The notes under the pieces were generated by a model that saw nothing but the letters and a program-made list of their open reading frames with translations, ran no database searches and was not told the origin of the DNA. This document shows positions 10,871 to 23,928 of a stretch of 64,000 bases of DNA, piece by piece. The stretch is from assembly GCA_947652605.1 (NCBI GenBank), contig OX393577.1:47901494-47965493 (forward strand), in the 5' to 3' direction. The stretch is from Elmis aenea. Its lineage: Eukaryota > Arthropoda > Insecta > Coleoptera > Elmidae. Position numbers and translations under genes: made by a program. How positions within the stretch are numbered: the first letter of the stretch is position 1; each line of letters begins with the position of its first letter.

Positions 10871-13780
10871 GAGAGAAATAATTACTTATGTTTGTATAAT
10901 TGCCAAGTAATAATAGAAATTGCAAGAAAATTATCGCCGAATAACTCTCGTGCATTAGTAAATTCAAACCCCTACGCTGTCGGGCTGTTACCATGTTACC
11001 AAGCAACACGTTCTTGCAATGGCAAGACAAAATTATTGCGAAATTAATAATGCCTTTTTATCAGAAAGCTGTGAAAAAAAAGATAATTGTTTGTTAAAAA
11101 ATCTGCGCAAATCATCTTTAATTTTAAAATAATACCGATCCGTCGTGAAATAATTTCTTCACGGTTCTGGCAGTTTTGCTTTCGATTTTCTTATTTGACA
11201 AGTTTTTGAGAAGCGTGATTATTCTGTATTAAAAAAAATAAATTCCTCGACGTTTTTATTGGGTCTGATTAGAGAAAGTGGAGTTCATTTCAAGAGTCAA
11301 GAGTTATTTAAAGTCAGCAGTGGCTTCTTTTACTTCGTTCCATTGAAAAATGTGTTCATCGTCATTAGACTACATTTTCTCAATCTCATACAAAATACGT
11401 TGGTTTAAAACAACTTCATAACTTTTTAGCAGTAATTAAGTCTCGCGCAGAGTGAAACCTACAAATTTCAGCAGCAGACATTCATCCCCAAACCACAACA
11501 GATGGAAAAAACTTCACTTACAGTCTATAAAATGAGTCTTTTCTGATCACTGTGCTTTAACAGTCTGCTGCTCAAGGTTTAAACTTGGATTGATACCTAC
11601 CTCTTTGTGCCATTGTTTTAATGTCTAGTTTTTGTTTTTAAGTAGAAAATAGTTTTTGTTTCGCCAGAAAAATTTAAAATTGAAAGCGATAAGTTAAAAA
11701 ATCTTTAAAAAATGTAATACTATTGCGTTTTACATTTGTAACCAATTATTATAAGTCCACTATCGCGTTTTCGAAGAATTTCTTGTAGAAATGCTAAACC
11801 AACTTCAAGACTCCTATTTTAGCCGCAGTTATAAGAAATATTTTAAACGCGATGATACGTTAGTTAAATTCGTAATTTATGAATATTCATAATATCTCTT
11901 ACAGTACAAAAGCACATACTCTTGGAATTTGGAATTTGCTGCAGGTAGATTTATCACATGTTGATCAATTGACAATAATTTTAAAATAAGCTTTAAACAA
12001 CGCTTTATCTCGGGCAGTTTTGAGCGGATTGTCATATTGTACAAGTCAAAACATAGATGCTCACCGAAAAAGAAAAAAAAAAGACTACGAGTGTTCGAAC
12101 TATGGTGTTATCATCGGGTGTTAGAGGTTTTAAGGGTGCATTATATTATAAACACAACCATCTTAGATCTATAGACTAACCAAAGTAGAAGTAGATGATA
12201 TCGAAAAAGGAAGAAAAATGAAATACTAAGGACACAACACGCGTAATCAAAAATATGAACCCCCCCAAGTAATAATTTTAAAAAAAGTTGAGAGTAAATG
12301 AGGACCCAGAAGAATTTTTTGGCTGAAAATCTTTAGGTTATGGATGCCGTCAGTAGGCCTCTTCAGAGCTTCGGCAAATCAAACAATATGGACCAGATTG
12401 ATTGTCAACGTCAACTGAGGAAAGCAATTCAAATAAAATCGCAGTAAGTAGCAGTAAAAAAATTGAAATACTAAAATTTCACCGTAATTTTTAAAATAGA
12501 CGGTAGATTATTTCTTTATTTCTCAATATTGCCAGTTTTTAAATGGTAAAATAAATAAATAAGCAATGGTTAAAAACACAATATTTTACCAAGTAAACGA
12601 TTTTATTTTTCCATTAAAATGTTTCATTAGAAATATTATAAAATATCGATGAAATAAGAAAATGGGCAAATTCATTGATTTCGGACATCTATTTTAGACG
12701 TTCCATTATTTCAACAGCGCTAAAATAGGGTTAGTACACCGTTGTTTTATTAAAAAATCCTTATTAAAGTTAAAAAAAAGGAACACAAATACGCCGCTTT
12801 GTGTTTATATTTTTTATTTTCCTGTGTACACAGTCAGGATGTAGTTTTGTACCATAGCATTGGCCGATATTTCACTGTTCCTTTGTTAGATTTACTGCAG
12901 TAGCATAAAACAGATAATGCTTTATGCAACGACGTGTTTACTGAGCACAAAACTCTTAGTTTTTCAAACTTTACTTTTTGTTTAATCGAAAAACACACTG
13001 GAAAGTTTGTACTGCGATATTTGCCTACGTTTTATTTAGCTGAACGTTTTATATTTATTGCCGCTCTTTGTGTTTAATTCCCCTAGAGTTTACAGTTAAT
13101 TGTTATTTCGATTTCGTATGACGACCAAATAATGTTAATCACTTTTCAATTCAATAAAAATTGGCGAGCCCATCGAATTACAGTCGGTCGTTCAAATGTC
13201 AAATCGAATAAGCTTTTAAATAAAAAAATCGACTCTCAAATCCCTGGGCAGTAATATACGACTCAGTTCACACTACTCATACCATCACACAGACGAATAT
13301 GTCGTAAACCATAGTCTGGCGTTATTGCCCTTCGAGATACATCAGCGAAATTCCATCGGTAAATGTCGAGGCGAATTTATACAGAGCAGTCAGTATAATT
13401 ATGTTTAGGCAAAATAGCTGTTCAGATAAACTTCAAGGAGTGCTAATAAAATATAGAAATAATATATTTAAACAAGCAAAAATTATTAAGTATTATTTAC
13501 AATTGTGGAAAAGAATATATAGTCAATGGTTGGTAACCATAAAATTACGTTTTAAGGAGATTGTTTTACGTAAAATTGTGTCATGAGCGAGAACAGAGTC
13601 ATTTCTATGAATATTGAATCTGCGGCGAAACTCGCGCTGAACCGCGGTGCTCTAGTGTCCACGGCTCCATGTTAGTTGAAAATAAAATGCTTTCAGCTAA
13701 GGAATTAAATGACACCTGTCACACGACGCTACCTTTCTTAATGGCCGAGTACTAATCAATTAAAAAACAGTCGGTTCCCG
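10871..13780. other. Intergenic, no gene seen
   Basis: About 2.9 kb of AT-rich DNA with no supported gene. 13200-13400 is less AT-rich and non-repetitive to my eye, but no exon could be defined. A solitary element end, CCACCCTGTATATA, closes the stretch at about 13785-13798. Confidence 0.4.
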
Positions 13781-13798
13781 TGCCCCACCCTGTATATA

Positions 13799-15775
13799 TT
13801 TTCTTGCTGGGAAAATTATCTTCTCTAAGTTATAGCCTTCTATTAATTTGCCTCATCTCTCAAACGTTGAAATTTTCACAAAAGTCGAAATCATTTGTGA
13901 GTTACTTAAAAAAAAAATTTATGACTTTTGCTCAATTTTTAAAATCGCGGAAATTTCACTTTTCGTCTGTAGCGAAAAAACGATAACTGCTACAACAAAT
14001 CTAATAACACATATAAATGTACCTATCTCACCTAGACACCAAATTCAGCTTTTTCCTATTATAGTTACCGATATACTCCACATACGTATACCACCCTTTA
14101 TATTGCCTTGATTGATGATCAAAGCGTTTATACATAATCCTGATCTTTTTACTTTACACGCTATTTCAGTTTAACTAAAACTTTTTTGCAATATGACTTA
14201 CGAGTATCCTACTGATTGATATTGGCAACCCGTTTTACGAAAGTCACATTCCTATATAAACAATTATTATTTGCTTATTCGAATTCTGTTTATGTTGGAA
14301 GTGCCATTTAATAATAAGGATTGTCTTGTTAAAACACCCAATCAATACACGTTACAACAAGATTAACAAAAAAATTTAATTTTTTTTGCAAAACTAAAGT
14401 TTCTACAGAAGTATGAGGTTTGCTTACTTGCAATACAGTGGTGAACGTCAATGAAAAGCATGTACTTCAAAAAATTCTAAAAGCCAATTCTACTTCACTC
14501 AAATTTAAAAATAAAAATACGTAATTTAACTAAAGTTGCAAAGATTTGATTATATGGCATAAGAGAGAGATTTTTAAAGGAAACGTTTGCGAATACGGTT
14601 CAGTGCCTGGCATCAATTTTAACGAAATAAGGGGACTAAAGACGCTCAAACAACAATCTCGTTTTAGATTGTTATCTTTCGTGGCTGTAATAAAAATTCA
14701 TTTTGTAAGATTTCTTAAGAGGAGATTCTAAAAATACCGACCCATTGTTGTATATTACGGCCACGAAAAACGTTTCAGTCAAAATAATGAAAAGCTTTTA
14801 GTAATTTACCCCTAATTTTTTCACATTTTGTGAATGTTTTTAAAGAATGATTGAAGTGTTATTATTTTCGTTAATAAAAACAAAAAACATCTGAAAAAAT
14901 TGCTTATTTTCTTTACAAATTGATACTCTTTTGATTAGATTCAAAGGAAACCTGAACATTATTAACAAATAATTTGATTTCACACTCCTAATTAGACTTT
15001 TAGGGTAGTAACCGATGAAGGTAGAAGTTGGTACTTAAATGAGTATACGTTTTTAACTGTATCTACTAATTAATTTAAAATATTTTTTTCTATTTATACA
15101 TAAATAAATGCTGACATCTACATCATAACGTACATAAAAATTATTCCGAACGGAAATCAAGATTAGTTATTCAACCAAACTTTGCAATTTACTAATTGTG
15201 AAATCGACTGTTCATATTGACTTGCACATGTAGCAAATTGCAAGGTGTTTTTGGCACGTGTTTGCCACAGGAAATGAAATATTTACCTACAATACATTAA
15301 ATAATAGTAAAATATGATATTGAAATGTTTCAATTATTAAAATATTAAAATTTATGTAAGAATTATCAGGTTCTGCACCCAGAATAAACTGTTTTTAATC
15401 AATCAAATATCTTTGAAACGTAACAAAAAGCACTAGCCTTGGCAAAACAGTTATTTCATTTACTTTTTTTTGTTTCTTTAGTGTTTTTTTTTTGTTTTTA
15501 AACTGTGATATGTTTAAATGCCAAATGCTTCACCTAAGAAATATGTAGCATATGGTTGAAAAGCACTTTTTTAAGTAATATTTTTCATTTTTTATTTTGC
15601 TTCTGTGTAAGCTATTATCGATGTCGGGTTTTTGTTATTTTGAAAATGATTCAAAGGGTAAACCAAAATATAAATAATAGTATATTAAATAATAAGAGTT
15701 GTAAGAAGCATATTAGGCACGAGTGGAGGAGTTGCGCACGGAGCTCCGTAGCGGCGAGTTCGTAATTACTTTACA
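13799..15775. other. Intergenic, no gene seen
   Basis: AT-rich. Short frames at 13780-14111 and 14546-14731 have no recognisable domains. A GC-richer patch at 15716-15765 leads into the following repeat. Confidence 0.4.
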
Positions 15776-15779
15776 ACTC

Positions 15780-16075
15780 GTGTTATGTAGCATACTTTTT
15801 CTACGATCACATAATACCGGTTTTTTTGGCTAATAGTAAACACACTTGTACGTACGTAAGTCTGATTTGACATTTCTATAAAAGTGGCTTTTTGCTTACC
15901 GTGCGCAAGGACTCACTTACTATGCATGCAGGATGGGGTTTGACGTAAGCCTACTTTGTTCATTTCTAAAAAAAAAAAGACTGCCTTTTGCTTACCGTGC
16001 GTAAAGACCCGCTTCCTATGCATGCAGGCTGTACAATAATAGTCATTTACAATAGTGGTCGTAGAAAAAAAATTA
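15780..16075. repeat. Inverted-end repeat with internal tandem duplication
   Basis: TTTTCTACGATCAC near 15798 and GTGGTCGTAGAAAAAA near 16056 are inverted ends. Between them two direct copies (about 15880-15945 and 15965-16032) share TTTTGCTTACCGTGCG and CTATGCATGCAGG. Non-coding; family unknown. Confidence 0.6.
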
Positions 16076-16744
16076 TTATTTTGACAATAACACCATTTTT
16101 TAAATTTGACGAAAGTAAATGATTAAAATTATATTTCATATTATACTTCAAAAACTAGCAATGATAAATTAAATACTACAAATTAGTGGTAGAAACTTAT
16201 TTAGAGATAAAATGTATTAGTTTACTATAAAAAGTTACATTAAAATAATTTTTTTTTGAAAGATCTGCTGAAATGCTAAATGAGTTTTAAAACTCTCGTT
16301 TCTACATCAGTAGCAAAGTAGCAAAATAAAAAAGATTGCCACTAATAAGAAGACGAAAGTCTTAAAAGTGACCAAGTAAGTAAGTATGATCCTTGGAGAA
16401 AAAAAGTTACGTGTTTCAATTACACATTTACATTTATATTATTAATACAAAAATTCATAATAAAACAAACCATACGTTAGTTTAATTAAAACATCACCTA
16501 GATCATGCATGGGAAGGATTTGTTCTTTAACAGTAGGTATCTAGACATTCTTCAACACAAGATTATTCCCACAAACAAGATAAATGATCTTTTAGTTTTA
16601 ACTAAACTTACGTACATCCATATTTTAAAAGAATCACGTAAATAATAGAAATTTTTATGAAATTATTTAAATTATATTCATTCGTTTTAGGATTTTCTTT
16701 TGATCTCCTTGCTATTACATACTTTGTCGCAATTAATAGATATA
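16076..16744. other. Intergenic, no gene seen
   Basis: AT-rich sequence without recognisable genes or repeat ends. Confidence 0.4.
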
Positions 16745-16904
16745 CAGGGTGACTTGTGGGAACCGGACGTTTTTTGAATGAACAGAACTCGGTTAATTTG
16801 CAAGTTTTTTTTTGTTTTTTTTTTTGCAAAGTGAAGAATAACATATGCCATTTGCTATAACATAGTCAAGTATCCTCTTGAACGAAAAGCATATACTGCA
16901 AACG

Positions 16905-17205
16905 CATCCATGGAAGTTGTTAGAAGCACGTTCCCTGGCCGCGTCATTTCGCGTTTCGGTGACTTGCCGTGGCCCCCAAGATCACCAGACTTATTTTCCT
17001 GCGACTTTTTATTTTGGGGGCACTTAAAAGAACGTGTTTTTGTCCACAAACCGCGTACGCTAGAGGAAAGATGCCATTACAGAAGAGACGCATTTAATTG
17101 ACGCACAGCTGCTAGGCCGAGTCATGAATGACTTCAGGCAGAGACTTGAAACTTGCATTCAGGAGGGTGGCCGCCACCTGATGGATATAATTTTTCATAA
17201 CTAAA
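16905..17205 (+). pseudogene. Mariner-superfamily DDE transposase C-terminal relic
   Basis: The frame reads VISRFGDLPWPPRSPDL followed by CDFLFWGHLKE, the classic block around the second catalytic Asp of this transposase group, then KPRTLEE. The reading frame shifts near 17090 and resumes as LGRVMNDFRQRLETC and GGRHLMD, ending at a stop just after IIFHN. The N-terminal DNA-binding part and first catalytic residues are absent. A frameshift and the truncation make it inactive. Confidence 0.75.
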
Positions 17206-17309
17206 TAGTTATGGTAAATCAAATAGCATATGTTGTTTCTCAATTTGTAATAAATAAGTTTGCTTTTTCTTGAAAATCAACCGAGTTCTGTTTATTTATT
17301 TGTATACTT

Positions 17310-18932
17310 GAGTCGCCTAGATGCAAAACTGACTATCTCCACTTTTATTGGAAATGAGATAATTGAGAAAAACTATAACGACTTGCACAGTTTAGTTAAA
17401 ATTATTGTTTTTGTTGACAAAGTTAAGGAAAAATATTAAGAATAATCCACCGGAACCTCAAAAAACAAACTCAAATCGTTTAAGAGAAAAATGAAAATTA
17501 AGCACGCATTTAGCCACTTTTGCAGCTAATTCAGGATTTGCCCGGATTTGAATTAAAAACATAGGATTCATTTAATAATATCATAAACCGTTTACTTCAT
17601 CTGTACCATTGTTATCGGTAACAGAATTTATAATGTCTTTATGAAAATTTAATATATTCTTCTGACTTTGAGAGCCAATCTTTTCCAAAATGTTTGATTG
17701 GTAACTCATTTACATTGTCTTTTTTTTTGTTGCTTGATGGGCCGATTGCCTACTGGTAAAAACTTTGGAGCGATCATCTAAAGGGTTTTTTCCCTTTTAC
17801 AAATTGATTGAGCCACTGCAGTCATTTTTATAATTCATTTTACCTTTCACAAAAATTTTTCCTTTTTTACTTCTGCTTAGAACAAATTTTTTACAAGACG
17901 ATAGCTTAAAAGGCAAACAGCTTGTTGGTTTCATCACATTTTTTATAGCGTTCCTCCAGTCAAATACCGTCCAATCTTCTGCGCGTCTCTTCACAGTACC
18001 ATGAACTTTGAAAATGTTGATATAGTCTTCTGGATCTATTATGGTATCTTTTTTACGAACCTGTTTCTCTATCTGAGCAAATACGCGATCTGATGGTAGA
18101 CATGAGTGCCGAGTGACAGGGAAAATTAGCTGTATTGTATTAATTTGTTTTGGCGCTTACGAAAACCATTTACAAGCCATTGCAATCATACATTTGTTCT
18201 TATTTTGTCCAGTACACCCGTCGGCCATTAAACGAATCTCCCTCGTATCATCATCAATTTCAATTTTAATAATGCAGTCATACACTGCTGATACAATTTC
18301 ATTAGAAGATTTTGAACTTTCGTGTTCAAACCAAGTGTAGATGAAAACATTTTGGGGAGACAATTTGCTTTTTGACGATCCCACAACAACCGTAAAAATT
18401 GTAAATATAAAATTGACACTTATAATATGTAATTTGGTCAGATATTTTTGGGAGCACTAAATTTTTCTGACGAAATGGTAAATCTTTCCTCTCTTCCTTT
18501 AGAAGCCCAAAGAATGCTTTATTTAGCACGGGCTTTCCTTTGGGAACTTTAAACTTACAAATCGCTCTGGATCCATCTTCTTTCAAACACGTGCTTGTAC
18601 ACAACAACTCGAACTTGTTTTAAGCTTAAAATAATTCGTAAAACCTATGAAAATGGATTTAACCGTATTTGTAGCTAAACATAAATTTTGCCATTGGATA
18701 TCACCGATTTTGCATCGATATTGATTTAGTCGTTTCTGCTACTATGTAAAATAGGAATTGCCCGGTTTTGCATTGAACCTTTGCATTTAAACGGTGTGGA
18801 GCACATGTTTTAGTCGGTTTTGAATGTCAGGGTATGTCTATATTCACAGAGAATTCAATTCTCTACAAGATGGCACTGTCAGTTTAATTTGCACCCAAAA
18901 TGGATATAACCGAGTTTGCATCTAGGCGACTC
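17310..18932 (-). mobile_element. TIR-bounded element encoding a D-x-C-x-GQNKN protein (degenerate)
   Basis: Inverted ends GAGTCGCCTAGATGCAAA at 17310 and its complement ending at 18932, flanked by a direct ACTT on each side (17306-17309 and 18933-18936), so a 4-bp target duplication is likely. The minus strand holds a broken coding region from about 18607 to 17790. In order it reads KISDQITYYKCQFYIYNF, then after a frameshift near 18385 FIYTWFEHESSKSSNEIVSA, MADGCTGQNKN, and further on CLPSDRVFAQIEKQVRKK and EDWTVFDWRNAIKN. Proteins with this D-x-C-x-GQNKN block are widespread in insect genomes as uncharacterised proteins (I believe DUF7869-like). Here it sits as the only coding content between TIRs, which supports a transposon origin. 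Confidence 0.65.
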
Positions 18933-19145
18933 ACTTGATTTTAAAAAAACAAAAAAAAAACAACTTTTCGTTCAAGGTGATACTTGACTTTGTTATATCA
19001 AATGGCATATGTTATTCTTCACTTTGCAAAAAAAAACAAAAAAGACAAAAAAAACAAAAAAGACAAAAAAAACAAAAAAAAAACACTTGAAAATCAACCG
19101 AGTTCTGTTCATTCAAAAAACGTCCGGTTCCCACAAGTCACCCTG

Positions 19146-19839
19146 TATAAACAATCAAAATATATCCTAAAATCCATTTGAAAACGACCCATCCAATACA
19201 ACATTTTTAGTTCAAACTAATGCGTTGACAGTTTAAATTTTCATGTTAACTAAACATCAATAATTTTTTTAATAAATGCGCCCCTAAAACTGGTATTACA
19301 CAGCTTTTTATATTAAAAGGTCGAGACTAGCGCACTATTCTAAAATACGATCTCGTCAACATTTTTTGACGTCTAATATCAACTTAGATTGATGGTTTTT
19401 CGTTGCCGTACGACGTCTTATACATCAGTTTCTAACAGATGTGCAAGTTTGTGTTTGTAATTTCTCAGTCAGTTATAATTGTATGGTTCCGTTAAACGGG
19501 CTGCTGGAAACATGTGCGCAAGATTATTAAAACTTTCCTCGTACAAAATACATTCACTGAATCTATCAGGTTATCAACAACTGCTATACATTTTCTGCTA
19601 TTTAAGCAATTTATTTACAAATTTATTGCTTTTAATCAAATGACCAATCAAGAGAAAAATGTCAACATTTTATTTATTTTTATGGCTGGTGAACAAACAG
19701 TTATAATAATAAATAAACTCAGTAATATGAATATAAATAAAATAATTTTGTAAATAAAAAATCGCAATAACATGCTACAAAATGTCGAGACATGCAGCGG
19801 AATGCGTTGTAGTATCTTTTATGAGTATATATACTTTGT
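19146..19839. other. Intergenic, no gene seen
   Basis: AT-rich. A 79-codon frame at 19514-19753 shows no recognisable domain. Confidence 0.4.
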
Positions 19840-20450
19840 TTATTGCAATCATTGAATAAAAAGATAATAAAAAGTTAAAGAAAGGAGCTTTTAATACTGT
19901 ACTGCAGCGTTTGGGCGGCGACGGAAATTACGACATAAATGGCCTCTGATGGCGGCCGGTTTTGACAGGTCAAACAGTCAAGAAATTTAGAATTTTGTGT
20001 GCTACAATGATTAGCTGCAGATCTTGTAGTCTTACTAGGTCAAAAAATGTTGAAGATTAAAAGATTACGTTTCATAGGTAAGTAGACATTAATATTTTGT
20101 AGTGTAATCATGTATTGAAAATTTGATGTGGTCTGTCAAAATGGTATGTCATATCATTGGCGTGCATTTGTGTACAGCATATTTTTAAACTCTCATAATA
20201 AACAATCCAAATATTGAAATATGCTGTCGTTTTTTTAATTCCATCAACCACGAAACAAGAAATAAATAAGTAAATAACAGGTTCAATTCAAAACAAAGCA
20301 AATATTTACATTAATCAATATATATTTAAAAATGTTAGATACGCCACTGAGAAGCGGAAACATGCATCCGCCATATTGAGAGGCTAACCTGGACGCCTTA
20401 GTATCGCTATAACGCTCCTTCCTTTATCTTTTTATTCAATGATTGCAATG
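19840..20450. mobile_element. Non-autonomous inverted-repeat element (MITE-like)
   Basis: ATTGCAATCATTGAATAAA (19842 onward) followed by AAGATAA is matched inverted by TTATCTTTTTATTCAATG (about 20414-20431) and GATTGCAAT. The interior of about 500 bases is non-coding. Target duplication not resolved. Confidence 0.6.
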
Positions 20451-20740
20451 CATAAAAAAAATTAATCATCCCTTAACCTGACTCTCTATTAGTGACCAAG
20501 TGAATGTGGGTCAAGTCAGAGGTTGATTAAAGCTTTTTTTTTAATGTATTTCGGACTCTTTTAACAGAATGTCTAATTCTGTAGAATGCGCCGAATCGCT
20601 AACATATATCTACAAAGAATGAAAAAATATAAAGTTTTATTGATGTATAACGTATAACAAAGGCATTTAAACTGAAATAAATCGAATAATAAAATACAAG
20701 ACAGCTTGCAACTTGTATGTTAAAGAGCTAGTATAAAATA
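20451..20740. other. Intergenic spacer
   Basis: No gene or repeat recognised. Confidence 0.4.
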
Positions 20741-22003
20741 TTAGGTAGGATTTAAAAAAATATCGTTTTTTTTTTTAGTCATCTTGGACGCTAAACAATT
20801 GATAAAAGTTTGACAGGTTGTATGTCAAATTAAAAAGCGTATCTCCTGGTTTCGTTTTTGAGTCGGCTAGTTTAATTGCATGTGGCTTAAAGTTTTTTAA
20901 ATGTCCGAAACAAATGTTGAAATTCTTGCAATTTTACGTCACTACTGGAAATTGGGGCGAAGCGCCGCTGATGCCGCCACGAACTATATGTGAAGTGGAA
21001 GGTCAGGATACAATATCTAATCGTACTGCACAAAATTGATATATAAAATTCAAAAAAGCGATACAAACTTTCAAAAGCAATCTCGTTCTTGGCGGCCCTC
21101 CATGGTAGACCAGGGGGCCCTACTTCAAGCCGTCGAGAAATCGCCAGCCACAACTACAAAAAAATTATCGAACTTGGGCCTTCGCGATGGACAATAAGCC
21201 CCGCCACCTACATAAGCTAGGTAAATCCAAAAAACGCTGTAGAGAAATACCTTATGATTTGTAACTGGAACAAGCAGAATGTCGGGTCAGTGTATCTAGA
21301 GAACTATTCAGCAACCCCCAAGACCATCGGTTTTTTAGCTGGATTGTGACCTGCGACGAAAAGTGGATCTACCTTCGTAATCCCAGTAGATCAAACCAGT
21401 AGTTAAGTAGGGGCCAACGTGGAGAACTTGTGGTAAAGCGCCTAAGATTCGAAACCAAGGTTATGCTTTGCGTCTGGTGGAATTATGAAGGTGTGGTTCA
21501 CTTTGAGTTGGTTCCTGATGGTCGAGCGATCACCAAGGAACTCTACTGCGAGCAGCTTCATCGCGTGTACGCATCCTTACAACAAAAATACCCTGCTTTG
21601 GTCAACCGACGACGAGTGCTGTTACAGCAAGACATCGCTAGACCGCATACGGCCCAAATGACCCTCCGGAAACTGGAGAGGACCTTGATGGCATAGAAGT
21701 GCTACCACACCCTGCATATAGTCCCGACCTAGCACTATCGGATTACCACATGTTTCGATCAATGGCTCATTTCATGACTGGGCGAGACTTTGCTAATGTT
21801 CAGGAAGAAGAAGAAGGGTGTCGCGAGTTCTTCGACTCCAAGTCCCAAGAATGGTACAGGAGGGGAATTAAAAACCTGCCGAAAAAAATAGGGCCATCCA
21901 ATATAATGGACTATATTTTGATTTTTGATTTAATTTAGTTTGTTAAAAATATTAAAAATAAATATCATGTTAAAAAAACGAAAATACGTTTGCTCCTACC
22001 TAA
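20741..22003 (+). mobile_element. Mariner transposon, full length but degenerate
   Basis: Terminal TTAGGTAGGA at 20741 and its inverse TCCTACCTAA ending at 22003, each next to TA. The length of 1263 bases matches mariner elements (about 1.3 kb). The TIR resembles the TTAGGT start known from mariner. It carries a broken mariner transposase on the plus strand. Confidence 0.85.
20818..21938 (+). pseudogene. Mariner transposase pseudogene (DD34D type)
   Basis: Recognisable pieces across frames: N-terminal segment around 20890-21060, then TCDEKWI (first catalytic Asp, about 21350), VMLCVWWNYEGVVHFELVP, LLQQDIARPHTA (second catalytic Asp) and HPAYSPDLALSDYH (third Asp), then a C-terminal GIKNLPKK near 21870. 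Stops follow SNQ near 21400 and within the N-terminal part. A frame change between 21680 and 21700 separates the second and third catalytic blocks. Not functional. Confidence 0.85.
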
Positions 22004-23928
22004 TATTAAAATAGTAAGGATATTACAATTATAAGCTCGTCATGCCTACTTAAATATAGTGCGTGACGAAGAAAAACATAAAAAGAAACCAATCCACGAT
22101 AAAATAGTAGAAAAAAGTTAAGCAAACTGTAGCTACTACATAAATATAAACTAAATTTAATGCATGGGAAAACGGGGTGTTGAGAACCGGAAGGTAAACG
22201 TTGAGAAACTAGAAAAAAAAGATAAAAGAGAATTGCATTTACTTTTTAATTTCTACAATGTTGCTAGAGAAAAGAAAACAATTATACACGCCTATGTAGC
22301 TTCCATGAACCAAAAAATTGTATTAAGATATTTATCTCCTCCATTGTTTATTTACTCACAATTTCTTTAGTTTCCTTTTTAACACTTGATAGAAATTAAT
22401 TTGTTACTGCAATATTAGCATATTGCAATACATTTTTGAAACTTTGGCGTAAGCCGTTTGTAACTTTCTCTTTGAATTTTGGACGATTATGAATGCTAAA
22501 AATTCGTTTTCAACAGCACTCGAAAATTTGCATAAAATAGAAATATTTTTTTAAATAAAATAACTCAATATAAATTTACTTTATTAAATATTAATTTATC
22601 TAATAGGTACTTAAGAGAACTGTGTGAATTTAACTTCAGAAACTGATCATTTTTGTAGAAATATTAAATGTCCGCGCAATATTTTTTTCAGTTTTAAGAA
22701 TTGTCAAAATTAAGTATGTTTTTACTTCTCAAATTTTACAATAGTTTATTAAATTCACAGCAACAAAATCACCACGAAACACATTGTTAATCACCATTTG
22801 TTCCGAAGTTATTTATATTATTTATTTATGTAAAAAGATATTTGCCGGTGTCCGATGGGATCTAAACTTAGTTTTGTCGTGCGTGCATACAAAATTAATC
22901 AAGTACTTAGGCAGCGAATTCTGAAGACATGAAATTAGCTTAAAAGGATCGATACTTGAACGTAATCTGCTTAATAGCAGGTTTTATTCATCAACACGAA
23001 ACATTCAATGAATCTTTGAGAAATAGTCAAGTCCGTATTTAGCTGAAAGGATCTTACTTCATTATTCCTTTCAGTCTATAAGTAGATTTTTCTTTTGCCA
23101 AGACTTGATTAAACAAAGCATAACTTTATTAACTAAACTAATTTAGTCCTTAATGACGAGGTGCGATTTCCACTTGCTAAATTTTCTTTACAACTTCACA
23201 AGACCCCCAGCATATCCGCATTCGGCGAAGCACTTCCTGGCCGGATTAATTGCTCTTTATGAAATCCGTGCAAGTTTAGAAAAGAGCAAATAGCAAACAA
23301 CCACTTAACGCTTAAGTGGTTACCATATTTTTCAATTAACGCTGTGCACTGTCTTCGCTACTGCATTTTTAACTTAACAGATTTTTAAATATTTTTTAAT
23401 TTTGTTAAAAAATTTAGATTCTAGTAAACTTTAAAAGTTTTGTTGGTCTTTAACCATTGCCGGGTTAAATTACATAAGACCTAAGCAGCAATCGCCCTAA
23501 GTGGCGTAGTTTTAGACGCGCTATTTTCATCACGCAACAAACGTAGTCAAAAAAATAAAAAATACGGGGATGTTTTATTTTTATGATAAAATTTGATTAA
23601 AGTCAAACAAACTGGACAGATCAATAACGTTTAGATCAGGCTTGTCCAACCCGCGGTTCAGGATGGCTATGAATACGGCTCAACAAAAAGTCGTAAACTT
23701 ACAAACTTTATGAGATTGCGACTAAAAATACCATTAATAATAATACTTGTACAAATAAAATTTAATATGCTATTAATTTACAAGATGAATTTTTGAATTT
23801 AACAAGTTCTTTAGCAATGAGAGATTCATAAAACCATTCCCAAATAATTTTATTTATTCAAAATTGCCGCCCATAATAAAAAATTCATGAATTAATGAAG
23901 TTTAAATTGCTTAAATATGTTATCTATA
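22004..23928. other. Intergenic with a solitary hAT-like end
   Basis: No gene. CAGGCTTGTCCAACCCGCGG near 23639 looks like one terminus of a hAT-type element, but no partner was found. A frame at 22164-22370 (68 codons, Lys-rich) has no domain. Confidence 0.35.

Larger units (their letters stand above)
16745..19145. mobile_element. Composite mariner-like element with palindromic ends
   Basis: Starts CAGGGTGACTTGTGGGAACC after TA and ends with the inverse GGTTCCCACAAGTCACCCTG before TA, consistent with a TA target. The inverted ends extend roughly 140-180 bases. The interior carries a DDE transposase relic (16905-17205), a second copy of terminus-like sequence (ATCAACCGAGTTCTGTT at about 17276-17292, also at 19095), and a whole nested element at 17310-18932. 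Poly-A/poly-T and AAAAAGACAAAA runs fill 18940-19085. Confidence 0.75.
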
